64,000 bases of DNA from Psychrilyobacter atlanticus DSM 19335. Its GTDB lineage: Bacteria; Fusobacteriota; Fusobacteriia; Fusobacteriales; Fusobacteriaceae. The notes beneath the pieces are model-generated. The model was given only the letters and a program-made list of their open reading frames with translations, had not been told where the DNA came from and did not search any database. The position numbers and the translations under genes were made by a program. Position 1 is the first letter of the stretch. Every line of letters starts with the position of its first letter. This document shows, piece by piece, positions 18,825 through 26,656 of this stretch. The DNA lies in contig NZ_KE384547.1 in NCBI RefSeq assembly GCF_000426625.1, positions 418,986 to 482,985 of the forward strand. The letters are read 5' to 3'.

Positions 18825-20021
18825 ATGGATGCAACGATTATATTGGTCGGAACAGAACTCCTAAACGGAATGACTGTGGATACCAACAGTATATACATAG
18901 CAGAGGAACTCAATAAATACGGGATAGAGATAAGACATAAATTGGTGGTCGGTGACAATATAAGAGATATTATAGAAGCTATTGAATATGGGAACTCAAA
19001 ATCAGATTTAGTCATATTGAGTGGTGGATTGGGCCCGACTATGGATGATCTGACAAAATCAGCTATCTCTGAATTTTTAAATGTAGATTTAGTAGTAGAT
19101 AGAGAAGATTATGTAGATTTAAAAGGAAAGTACGATTCTCATAAACTTGTATTGGAAGATAAAAATCTGAGGGAAGCTGAAAAACCATATGGAAGCCAAA
19201 CGATTCCTAATGATGTGGGAATGTGTAAGGGGATATATATCGACAAAATAGCAGCATTTCCTGGAGTACCCAGGGAACTCTATAATTTGTTTCCTAAGTT
19301 TTTAAAATTACTGATATCCCAAGAAAAGTTAGAGAAAAATATCTATATAAAAGATATCTTAGTATGGGGGATACCTGAATCGGTGTTAGAAACAAAAGTC
19401 ATTCATTTATTTGGGGTAAAGGGAATTCATTATGAGTTCTTGGTGAAAGATTATGGTATAATAATAAGACTACAGACAATAAGCACCAATAGACCCATTG
19501 TAGATAAAATAACATTGTGTCTGTATGAGGTGATAGGTGGAAATATAATAGGTGAAGATCATGAGAGGTTAGAAACTTCGATCTATAACTACTTAAAGGA
19601 TAAAAAGTATCATATATCCCTTGCAGAATCGTGTACAGGGGGGATGATAGCTTCTAAATTTATTGAAGTGGATGGGATATCCAGTGTATTTAAAGAAGGA
19701 ATAGTATGCTATAGCAATGAATCTAAGCAGGCTAGGTTAAGAGTAAAGAAAGAAACTTTAGATCTTTATGGAGCTGTTTCTTATGAAACTTGTGAGGAGA
19801 TGCTAGATGGATTAACTACAGATGTAAAGATAGCTGTAACAGGGATAGCGGGACCAAATGGCGGGACTGAAGAAAAACCAGTAGGAACTGTATATATCGG
19901 GGTAGTTGTAGGAGATAGAAAATACATAAAAAAATATCTCTTTAATGGGAATAGAGAAAAAATACGAAGAAATACCATGATGAGAGCAATGTTTGAAGTA
20001 CTTAAAATTTTAAAGGGGTGA
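18825..20021 (+). CDS. cinA: CinA family protein (nicotinamide-nucleotide amidase / ADP-ribose pyrophosphatase type)
   Basis: A 398-residue two-domain protein. The N-terminal MoaB-like domain carries 'ILVGTELLNG' and 'LSGGLGPTMDDLTK' (residues about 5-75). The C-terminal PncC-type domain carries 'LAESCTGGMIASKF' and 'GIAGPNGGTEEKPVGTVYI'. In related bacteria the pair recycles pyridine nucleotides by removing the amide of NMN; the name comes from competence-damage-inducible genes. It sits between pgpA and an XRE regulator in the same direction. Confidence 0.93.
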   Translation: MDATIILVGTELLNGMTVDTNSIYIAEELNKYGIEIRHKLVVGDNIRDIIEAIEYGNSKSDLVILSGGLGPTMDDLTKSAISEFLNVDLVVDREDYVDLKGKYDSHKLVLEDKNLREAEKPYGSQTIPNDVGMCKGIYIDKIAAFPGVPRELYNLFPKFLKLLISQEKLEKNIYIKDILVWGIPESVLETKVIHLFGVKGIHYEFLVKDYGIIIRLQTISTNRPIVDKITLCLYEVIGGNIIGEDHERLETSIYNYLKDKKYHISLAESCTGGMIASKFIEVDGISSVFKEGIVCYSNESKQARLRVKKETLDLYGAVSYETCEEMLDGLTTDVKIAVTGIAGPNGGTEEKPVGTVYIGVVVGDRKYIKKYLFNGNREKIRRNTMMRAMFEVLKILKG

Positions 20022-20027
20022 AGTAAG

Positions 20028-20576
20028 ATGGCATTAGGAGAAAAGATAAAAAAATGTAGAAAGGATAAGGGGTATTCTCTGAGACTGCTGGCTTCTAAAG
20101 TAGACTTATCAGCTAGTTTTTTATCTCAAATAGAGCAAAGTAAAGCATCTCCGTCTATCGAAAACTTAAAGAAAATTGCTAATGAATTGGATGTAAGGGT
20201 AAGCTCGTTGATAGAGGAAGAGGATGAGAAAAAAGATACTGATGTAGTAAGAAAAGACGAAAGAAATAAGGTAGAAAGTATAGATTCTAAAACAATGATC
20301 TCTCTATTGACTACTTCTAATATAGAAAAACATATGGAGCCAATATTGTATGAAATTGAGCCTGGAGGAGAGAGTGGCAGAGATTACTATACTCATAATG
20401 GGGAAGAGTTTATATTTGTCTTGGAAGGACAGTTAGAAGTGCAGATTGAAAGTAAGAACTATGAATTAGAAGAGGGAGATAGTTTATATTTTAAATCTAC
20501 TCAAAAGCATAAATTTAGAAACGTTGGGGATAGATTAGCGAGAGCAATATGGGTAGTAACTCCTCCAACATTTTAA
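20028..20576 (+). CDS. XRE family regulator with C-terminal cupin domain
   Basis: A 182-residue one-component regulator. Residues 1-65 form an XRE helix-turn-helix ('LRLLASKVDLSASFLSQIE' with the recognition helix in the second half). Residues about 105-180 form a cupin ('EPGGESGRDYYTHNGEEFIFVLEG'), with His and Glu metal ligands visible. Relatives include PuuR and other small-molecule sensors; the ligand here is unknown. The position between cinA and kdsC does not point to a target. Ribosome binding site GGGGTGA is present. Confidence 0.88.
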   Translation: MALGEKIKKCRKDKGYSLRLLASKVDLSASFLSQIEQSKASPSIENLKKIANELDVRVSSLIEEEDEKKDTDVVRKDERNKVESIDSKTMISLLTTSNIEKHMEPILYEIEPGGESGRDYYTHNGEEFIFVLEGQLEVQIESKNYELEEGDSLYFKSTQKHKFRNVGDRLARAIWVVTPPTF

Positions 20577-20587
20577 GGTGGTGAAAA

Positions 20588-21109
20588 ATGAAACCAAATT
20601 TAAAGGAAATAAAGATAATAATTTTAGATGTAGACGGTACCATGACCGATGGAAAGATCACATATGATAATAATGGGACAGAGACAAAGTCATTTAATGT
20701 AAAAGATGGTATGGCAATAGCTCAGGCCATAAAATATGGGATAAAAGTAGCTATAATAACTGGAAGAACCTCTAAAGTAGTGGAACATAGAGCTACAGAA
20801 TTAGGGATTTCAGATATATACCAAGGGGTAGGGAATAAAATTGCAACCCTGGATGAATTACTTGAAAAATATGATTATAACTATAAAAATGTAGCCTATA
20901 TGGGGGATGATATCAATGATATCCCTGCTATGATGAGAGCAGATTATGTGGGAATAACAGCAGATGCTGTATCAGATATAGAAGAATTTGCACATTTTAA
21001 AAGCAGATATGATGGCGGATATGGTGCTGTAAGGGAATTTATAGAGACGATATTGAAAGCCAATGGAATCTGGAGCAAGATTATAGAGGAATACAAGAGT
21101 AAAAAGTAA
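20588..21109 (+). CDS. kdsC: 3-deoxy-D-manno-octulosonate 8-phosphate phosphatase (KdsC)
   Basis: Releases Kdo from Kdo 8-phosphate for lipopolysaccharide synthesis. The 173-residue HAD-type product has the nucleophile motif 'ILDVDGTMTDG' (Asp14, Asp16), 'IITGRTS' as motif II and 'YMGDDINDIPAM' as motif IV, and the family's 'FNVKDGMAI' capping residues. It shows no extra epimerase domain. Kdo use fits a diderm with an outer membrane. Confidence 0.92.
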   Translation: MKPNLKEIKIIILDVDGTMTDGKITYDNNGTETKSFNVKDGMAIAQAIKYGIKVAIITGRTSKVVEHRATELGISDIYQGVGNKIATLDELLEKYDYNYKNVAYMGDDINDIPAMMRADYVGITADAVSDIEEFAHFKSRYDGGYGAVREFIETILKANGIWSKIIEEYKSKK

Positions 21110-21127
21110 AAAAGAAGGAGTAGAATT

Positions 21128-23632
21128 ATGAAGATAGAACACTTAAATGTTACGAGGTTAATTAAGTTATTTATCGCAGGTAGTAGATGGATGTCTAAAT
21201 ACGCCGATATATTAAATGACTTAAATGTATATCCTGTACCAGATGGAGATACAGGGACAAATATGTCCATGACCATGCAGGCTGTAGAGAATGAATTGGT
21301 AAAATTAAACCATGAGCCTACAATGCATGAATTTTGCGAATTATTATCAGAAGCAATACTATTAGGGGCCAGAGGAAACTCCGGGACTATCTTATCTCAA
21401 ATTGTTCAAGGTTTTTTAAATGGATTTGAAGATAAGGAAGAGTTGAACATAGATGATATCACAAGATCTTTTGAGGAAGCTTCTAAATTAGCTTATAAAG
21501 CTGTGAGTAATCCCGTAGAAGGAACTATGCTTACTGTAATCAGAGTTATAGCTGAAAAAGCAAAAGAATATGATGGGCCAAAAGATAACTTTATTCCATA
21601 CCTTTCATACGTGAAGGAAGCAGCTCACCAAGCTGTAGAAGAAACTCCTAATCAATTATTGAAGTTGAAGGAAGCGGGAGTTGTAGATGCAGGAGGAATG
21701 GGTGTTTTCTATCTTATTGAAGGGTTTGAAAAATCAATAACTGATCCTGAGATGCTAAAAGACTTGGAAAGAATAGTGAAGAGCCAAGCTCATAGGAAAG
21801 AAAGACTGGAAGCTACCAATATTGAGGTTGATATCGAGTTTAAATATTGTACTGAATTTATTGTTCAGGCAGGTAAATTTAATATAGAAGAACTAAAGGA
21901 AGAGATAAAAGGAATGGGAGACTCAATGGTAGTAGCCCAGAGTTCGACTAAGACTAAAACTCATATCCATACAAATAATCCAGGAGCAGTACTAGAAATA
22001 GCTATGAAGTATGGTGGATTAGATAACATTAAGATAGACAATATGGAGTTACAACATAGAAGTTTACATCTGGCAGAGGGAGATCTAATGGATCAAAATT
22101 CTGCTCATGTAATGGTTCAAAATGAGAATACAGAAAAGAAAGCTTATTTTGTAATAGCTGATACATATGAGATGGGAGAACTGTTTATTAAATCTGGAGC
22201 AACTTGTGTACTTATTGGTGGACAGGGACAGAATCCAAGTGTAGCAGATATGGAAATGGCAATAGCTAAGATAGATGCAGAGGATATAGTATTATTGCCA
22301 AACAATAAAAATATTATCTCAGCTGCCAAAATAGTAGCTGAAAGAGCCTCTAAAAATGTAGAAGTTTACGAAACTAAAACTATGTTAGAAGGTAATTTCT
22401 ATGTAAAAAATAAGTCTGAAAATTTGGAACAGGTAGTGAAAGATGCCAGAAGAAATAAATCCATTGAGATTACAAAAGCTGTAAGAGATACAAAGGTCGG
22501 AGATCTAATTATCAACGAAGGAAACTACATAGCTTTAGTAAATGGAAAGATCATGTATGAGAATAAAAATTTAACCGATTTAATATCTGATCTGTATGAA
22601 GAAAATATAGATGATAACACTCTAAATATATTTGCAGTATTAGGGAACGAAAGTACAGATGAAGGAAATCGTGCTATATTAAACACTAAAGGTATAAAAC
22701 ATGAGGAATATATAGGAAAACAGGATAATTATCACTACTATCTATATATTGAAAATAAAGATCCAAATCAGCCTGAAATAGCAATAATTACAGACTCTAC
22801 TTCAGATTTATCACCTGCACTTATCGGGGATCTGTCGGTTAATATCATTCCCCTAAAGATAAAATTTGATGGGAATAAATATTATAAAGATGGAGTAGAT
22901 ATATCTAAAACAGATTTTTGGCATAAGATTATAACTGAAGGAGTTGTACCTAAAACTTCTCAGCCTTCTCCAGCAGAATTTAAAAATTTATATCAAAGAT
23001 TGTTGAAAAGAGGATACAAAAAGATAATAACAATATTGATCTCTAGTAAATTAAGTGGGACACAGCAGGCTGCTAAAGTAGCTCGTGGGATGTTACCAGA
23101 GGAGAAAGATATAGCCATAATTGATTCAAAGAATGTGTGGCTAGGGTCTGGACACTTAGTTTTAGAAGCAGCTAAGATGGCTAAAGCAGGGGAATCTTTT
23201 GAGACCATCATAGAAAATGTAGAAGAGATGAGAAATAAAGGGAAAATATACTTTGTAGTAGATGAATTAAAATACCTTGAAAGAGGTGGAAGAATAGGAA
23301 AAGCATCTGCTAAAATTGGTGGAGTACTGAATATAAAACCTATATTAAAAGTCGAAGATGGTGAAGTTCACAATGAGAAAAAAGCTATCGGAGATAAGGG
23401 TGCTATGAAATATATGGAGAAATTACTTAAGCAGGAAGCTAAGAATGGATCGATAGTATTGTATACTGGCTGGGGTGGAACTAAACATCAGTCTGAAAAT
23501 GCAGATGAACTTAGAAAATCAGTAGAAAAATTTGATAATGTAGACTATCAATCGAGATGTGAAGTCGGATCGACTATTGGTTCTCATTCAGGACCACTAT
23601 ATGGAATGGCTATATATCCAAAAATAAAATAA
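21128..23632 (+). CDS. Fused DAK2/DegV protein (FakA-FakB-like fatty acid kinase)
   Basis: An 834-residue fusion. Residues 1-~210 are a DAK2 kinase domain with 'YPVPDGDTGTNM' at 35-46 and 'VVDAGGMGVFYL'; ~220-545 correspond to the FakA middle and C-terminal parts; from ~550 to the end is a complete DegV/FakB lipid-binding domain with 'IITDSTSDLS' and 'SSKLSGT'. In Firmicutes FakA phosphorylates fatty acids held by FakB, as separate proteins. Here both are in one chain, so exogenous fatty acid activation is the likely role. A terminator follows. Confidence 0.9.
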   Translation: MKIEHLNVTRLIKLFIAGSRWMSKYADILNDLNVYPVPDGDTGTNMSMTMQAVENELVKLNHEPTMHEFCELLSEAILLGARGNSGTILSQIVQGFLNGFEDKEELNIDDITRSFEEASKLAYKAVSNPVEGTMLTVIRVIAEKAKEYDGPKDNFIPYLSYVKEAAHQAVEETPNQLLKLKEAGVVDAGGMGVFYLIEGFEKSITDPEMLKDLERIVKSQAHRKERLEATNIEVDIEFKYCTEFIVQAGKFNIEELKEEIKGMGDSMVVAQSSTKTKTHIHTNNPGAVLEIAMKYGGLDNIKIDNMELQHRSLHLAEGDLMDQNSAHVMVQNENTEKKAYFVIADTYEMGELFIKSGATCVLIGGQGQNPSVADMEMAIAKIDAEDIVLLPNNKNIISAAKIVAERASKNVEVYETKTMLEGNFYVKNKSENLEQVVKDARRNKSIEITKAVRDTKVGDLIINEGNYIALVNGKIMYENKNLTDLISDLYEENIDDNTLNIFAVLGNESTDEGNRAILNTKGIKHEEYIGKQDNYHYYLYIENKDPNQPEIAIITDSTSDLSPALIGDLSVNIIPLKIKFDGNKYYKDGVDISKTDFWHKIITEGVVPKTSQPSPAEFKNLYQRLLKRGYKKIITILISSKLSGTQQAAKVARGMLPEEKDIAIIDSKNVWLGSGHLVLEAAKMAKAGESFETIIENVEEMRNKGKIYFVVDELKYLERGGRIGKASAKIGGVLNIKPILKVEDGEVHNEKKAIGDKGAMKYMEKLLKQEAKNGSIVLYTGWGGTKHQSENADELRKSVEKFDNVDYQSRCEVGSTIGSHSGPLYGMAIYPKIK

Positions 23633-23644
23633 AATAAAATATAG

Positions 23645-23671
23645 AGACTCAGCAGATATGCTGAGTTTTTT
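23645..23671 (+). terminator. Terminator after the DAK2/DegV gene
   Basis: ACTCAGCA/TGCTGAGT stem (23647-23654 with 23659-23666) around GATA, followed by six T. Confidence 0.9.
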
Positions 23672-23798
23672 ATTATATACAGAGTAAATTTTAAGGTGAA
23701 AACCATTTTCATGTTTATAAATTTACTTTATTTTTATATAAATTTAGGAATTAAATTGTATGTTTTCATTAAAAATCCTAAATTTTTACAAAAAAAGA

Positions 23799-23827
23799 TT
23801 GGGTAGAAGCGGTTTATTTGGTATACT
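23799..23827 (+). promoter_or_regulatory. Promoter of the hypothetical/NfeD/SPFH operon
   Basis: TTGGGT (23799-23804), 17-base spacer, TATACT (23822-23827), about 40 bases before the first start codon. Confidence 0.6.
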
Positions 23828-23865
23828 GAATTTGAGAAATAGATAATTAATAAGGGGGCAAAAAA

Positions 23866-24345
23866 ATGAGAAAAAGTTTAGACGTATTGGAATCAATGAT
23901 ATATTACTGGAATACTGTAGCAGAGAAAGAAAAGGTAAGTGAGCAGTTTATAGATTTTCTAGCTCAAGATAGAGGGATGAAAGCTACATATGATGAGAAT
24001 TTTGATGCTGAATCAGTAAGAAAAGTACTTAGTGCTATTTCAAACGTAGAACCATTTATAGGTGACACACTAAATGAAGGAAAATTCTGGACTAATAACA
24101 TGTGGATGATAGAGAAGATGGATTATATGAATAAGATAATAAATCCATTAAAAAGATTAAGTGTAGAAGATTTAGGAGAAGGACAAGTTATATTCTTACC
24201 ACTACACCTTGATTTATTCTATAAAAAAGGTAATACCTTATATATAAACTTCTTTATGGTAGAGCCAGACGAAATTAACGGAACAGATAAGCTGACTATA
24301 GAGGATGTAGAAGTAAAAGAGTGGATCAAGAAAAATATGGGGTGA
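23866..24345 (+). CDS. Hypothetical protein, first gene of an NfeD/SPFH operon
   Basis: A 159-residue soluble acidic protein that I cannot assign. It starts with a helical segment ('MRKSLDVLESMIYYWN') and has a beta-rich middle ('GEGQVIFLPLHLDLFYKKGNTLYINFF', shown in part) that may form a small barrel or sheet. There is no signal peptide. It lies 4 bases before the NfeD gene, with its own promoter, so it is likely to be expressed with the membrane-scaffold pair. Confidence 0.6.
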   Translation: MRKSLDVLESMIYYWNTVAEKEKVSEQFIDFLAQDRGMKATYDENFDAESVRKVLSAISNVEPFIGDTLNEGKFWTNNMWMIEKMDYMNKIINPLKRLSVEDLGEGQVIFLPLHLDLFYKKGNTLYINFFMVEPDEINGTDKLTIEDVEVKEWIKKNMG

Positions 24346-24349
24346 TAGG

Positions 24350-24772
24350 ATGATATGGGATAGCGGAATGATTTGGTGGTTTTTATTAACCATCGTATTT
24401 ATAGGTGTAGAGTTAGCAGCACCGGCATTGGTGAGTATATGGTTTGCCTTTGCAGCTATAATATTGACGCTGATATCAGGAATGGTAAAAAATCCTATAA
24501 ACGAATTTTATATCTTTGTAGGACTCAGTGGATTTTTTCTGATATTGACCAGGCCAATAGCTAAAAAACTTTTAGAGAAAAGAAAACCTATTGAAAGTAG
24601 AATATTCGGTCAAGATGTTGAAATTTCTAAAAAAATAGAGGCAGACCTCTATGAGGTAAAACTGGATGGGAAATATTGGAGAGCTACTTGTGACGAAAAG
24701 TTAGAAGTAGGAGATGCAGGAGTAGTAGAAAGAGTAGAAGGTAATAAACTAATACTTAAAAAGAAGATATAA
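24350..24772 (+). CDS. NfeD family membrane protein
   Basis: A 140-residue protein with two to three hydrophobic segments (about residues 5-65) followed by a small beta domain ('GKYWRATCDEKLEVGDAGVV') of the OB-fold type. This is the short NfeD / YbbK form without a protease domain, which nearly always neighbours an SPFH protein as it does here. It probably anchors or regulates membrane microdomains formed with the next gene product. Confidence 0.88.
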   Translation: MIWDSGMIWWFLLTIVFIGVELAAPALVSIWFAFAAIILTLISGMVKNPINEFYIFVGLSGFFLILTRPIAKKLLEKRKPIESRIFGQDVEISKKIEADLYEVKLDGKYWRATCDEKLEVGDAGVVERVEGNKLILKKKI

Positions 24773-24784
24773 AAGGAGGCAAAC

Positions 24785-25675
24785 ATGTTATTATTTTTTC
24801 CATTGATATTAGTAATTATATTATTAATCGTAACTAATATCAGAATTGTACCACAATCACAAGCGTATGTTATAGAGAGGTTAGGAGCCTATATGAGTAC
24901 TTGGGAAGTTGGTCTTAGATTAAAAATTCCATTTATTGATAGGATAGCTAGAAAGGTATCGTTGAAAGAACAAGTAATAGATTTTCCACCTCAACCAGTT
25001 ATCACAAAGGATAATGTAACTATGCAGATAGATACAGTAATATATTTTCAAATTACAGATCCTAAGTTATATACATATGGAGTAGAATATCCTCTAAGCG
25101 CTATCGAAAATTTATCAGCTACAACGCTTAGAAATATAATAGGTGATTTAGAATTAGATTCTACACTAACATCTAGAGATGTTGTGAATACTAAGATGAG
25201 ATCTATATTGGATGAAGCTACAGATCCATGGGGAATCAAAGTAAACAGGGTAGAATTGAAAAATATTATGCCACCTGCAGAAATTCAGGATGCTATGGAA
25301 AAGCAAATGAAAGCAGAAAGAGAGAGAAGACAAAAGATATTGATTGCAGAAGGGGAAAAAACTTCGGCAATATTAGTAGCAGAGGGAGAAAAACAATCAG
25401 CAATCTTAAGAGCGGAAGCCAACAAAGAAGCTGCGGTAAGAGTAGCAGAAGGGGAAGCGGAAGCACTTCTAGAAGTTACAAAAGCTCGTGCAGAATCATT
25501 GAAATTATTAAATGAATCTCATCCATCGAAAGAAGTTCTTTCACTTAAAGCAATGGAAGCATTTGTTAAGGTAGCAGATGGAAAAGCAACTAAGATTATA
25601 ATTCCATCGGAATTACAAAATGTAGCTAACTTAGCTACAGCTTTTACAGCAGTAGGAGAAAATAAAGGAAAATAA
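24785..25675 (+). CDS. SPFH domain / band 7 family protein (QmcA-like)
   Basis: A 296-residue membrane scaffold protein: an N-terminal membrane anchor (residues 1-18), the SPFH domain (about 20-180, with 'RIVPQSQAYVIERLGAY' and 'NIMPPAEIQDAMEKQMKAER') and an Ala/Glu-rich coiled coil of repeated 'AEGEK' units. It is the usual partner of short NfeD proteins. In other bacteria the pair organises membrane domains and modulates FtsH. AAGGAGG precedes the ATG. Confidence 0.93.
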   Translation: MLLFFPLILVIILLIVTNIRIVPQSQAYVIERLGAYMSTWEVGLRLKIPFIDRIARKVSLKEQVIDFPPQPVITKDNVTMQIDTVIYFQITDPKLYTYGVEYPLSAIENLSATTLRNIIGDLELDSTLTSRDVVNTKMRSILDEATDPWGIKVNRVELKNIMPPAEIQDAMEKQMKAERERRQKILIAEGEKTSAILVAEGEKQSAILRAEANKEAAVRVAEGEAEALLEVTKARAESLKLLNESHPSKEVLSLKAMEAFVKVADGKATKIIIPSELQNVANLATAFTAVGENKGK

Positions 25676-25689
25676 AGAATTAATTATAA

Positions 25690-25720
25690 AAGGTAATATA
25701 CATGTTTTGTATATTACCTT
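25690..25720 (+). terminator. Terminator after the SPFH gene
   Basis: 12-bp perfect stem (25690-25701 with 25709-25720). Its arms share the core AAGGTAATATAC with the terminator at 26528-26570. Confidence 0.8.
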
Positions 25721-25752
25721 CTTTAATAGTTAGGGGATTTTCCGAGTGGATG

Positions 25753-25771
25753 CAACGTCACGTTGTTTTTT
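25753..25771 (+). terminator. Small hairpin with T tract before the selenoprotein gene
   Basis: CAACG TCA CGTTG followed by six T, ending 22 bases before the peroxiredoxin start codon. It is either a second terminator of the SPFH operon or an attenuator in the leader of the next gene. Confidence 0.5.
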
Positions 25772-25793
25772 ATCAAATTTATGGAGGTTTTTA

Positions 25794-26225
25794 ATGGAGA
25801 TTATTTTAGAAAATCAGAATGGAGATATGATTGATTTATCAGCTCATAAAGGAAAAAAGATCTTGTTTTTTTATCCTAGAGCAAATACACCTGGGTGAAC
25901 AACAGAAACAAAAGGGTTCGGTGAATCCTATGGAGAGTTTAAAGGTTTAGAGATAGAAATTTTTGGAATAAGCAAAGATACTGTAAAAAAACAATCGAAC
26001 TTTGCTAAAAAATTAGAAACACCATTTAGCTTACTCAATGATATTGATGGTATAGTCTGTGAAAAATTTGGTGTTTGGCAGGAGAAAAAATTCATGGGTA
26101 AAACATCTATGGGAATAGTAAGATCTACGTTTTTATTGGATGAAAACAATGAGATTCTAAAAGAGTGGAGAAAAGTAAAGGTAAAGGGACATGTAGAGGA
26201 AGTTTTAGAAACTTGTAAGGGGTGA
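25794..26225 (+). CDS. Selenocysteine-containing peroxiredoxin (BCP/PrxQ type), in-frame TGA at 25896-25898
   Basis: Reduces hydroperoxides. Translating from the ATG at 25794 (GGAGG 5 bases upstream), the frame is open to the TGA at 26223-26225 apart from one TGA at codon 35. That codon is exactly where the peroxidatic cysteine stands in the family motif: 'FYPRANTPG-U-TTE' against the usual TPGCTTE. The downstream part continues as a normal BCP protein ('GISKDT', 'FSLLNDIDGIVCEKFGVW', 'FMGKTSMGI'). A hairpin at 25913-25929 fits a bacterial SECIS element. The usual resolving cysteine five residues after the active site is absent (Lys instead). A simple nonsense mutation of a Cys codon is the alternative; conservation of the rest of the protein and the hairpin argue against it. 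Total 143 residues with Sec. Confidence 0.85.
25913..25929 (+). promoter_or_regulatory. SECIS-like stem-loop
   Basis: Six base pairs (25913-25918 with 25924-25929, one G-U) close a 5-base loop CGGTG. The loop's GG lies 21 bases after the TGA, within the spacing known for bacterial SECIS elements, which need an exposed G near the loop start. This is a model from sequence only. Confidence 0.6.
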
Positions 26226-26230
26226 TAGCT

Positions 26231-26527
26231 ATGGAATTGGATGTTATAATAAAAATTATTGTTTATATGATAATAGTTCGGATAATTATGAGCAAGGTAA
26301 ATAAAAAGAAAAATATGAGACCTGGTAATAAAAGAAGTTCTACTCCTAGAGGAACTGAAAGACAGAGAGGGAGCAGAATGCAAGGAAAACAAGAAGAAAA
26401 AAAGAATAAAAAAAATCTAGATTTAAATAGTTTTAGAGATATTATGCCTAAATCTAATAGTCCACTTTCAGCTGAAGAGAGGATGAAAAAAAGGGAAAAG
26501 GAATTAGAAAATATGAATAAGAGATAG
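26231..26527 (+). CDS. Small membrane-anchored hypothetical protein
   Basis: A 98-residue protein with one N-terminal hydrophobic segment (residues 3-20) followed by a very basic, Lys/Arg/Gln-rich, low-complexity tail. I do not recognise a family. The ATG at 26231 is chosen because AAGGGG at the end of the selenoprotein gene is well placed for it; a GTG at 26222 is also open. It lies 5 bases after the selenoprotein stop and ends at a terminator, so it is cotranscribed with the peroxiredoxin. Confidence 0.55.
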   Translation: MELDVIIKIIVYMIIVRIIMSKVNKKKNMRPGNKRSSTPRGTERQRGSRMQGKQEEKKNKKNLDLNSFRDIMPKSNSPLSAEERMKKREKELENMNKR

Positions 26528-26570
26528 AAAAAAAGGTAATATACAATAGACTGTATATTACCTTTTTTTT
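26528..26570 (+). terminator. Terminator after the selenoprotein operon
   Basis: Perfect 18-bp stem (26528-26545 with 26552-26569) around ATAGAC and a T tract. Confidence 0.9.
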
Positions 26571-26635
26571 ATTATCTAGAAAATTATACCCGAAAGGGGG
26601 ATAACCACTATAAAAATCTAAATTGTGCATATCTG

Positions 26636-26656
26636 AAAGCAACGTGAAGTTACTTT
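26636..26656 (-). terminator. Hairpin just after the permease gene
   Basis: Eight-bp stem with one G-U pair (26636-26643 with 26649-26656) and a 5-base loop, directly after the minus-strand stop codon. The T tail is poor. Confidence 0.5.

Noticed and set aside
25860-25930. Peroxiredoxin as two fragments or a simple pseudogene
   Set aside because: The only defect is TGA at the catalytic residue, the frame is otherwise conserved to its end, and a SECIS-like hairpin follows.
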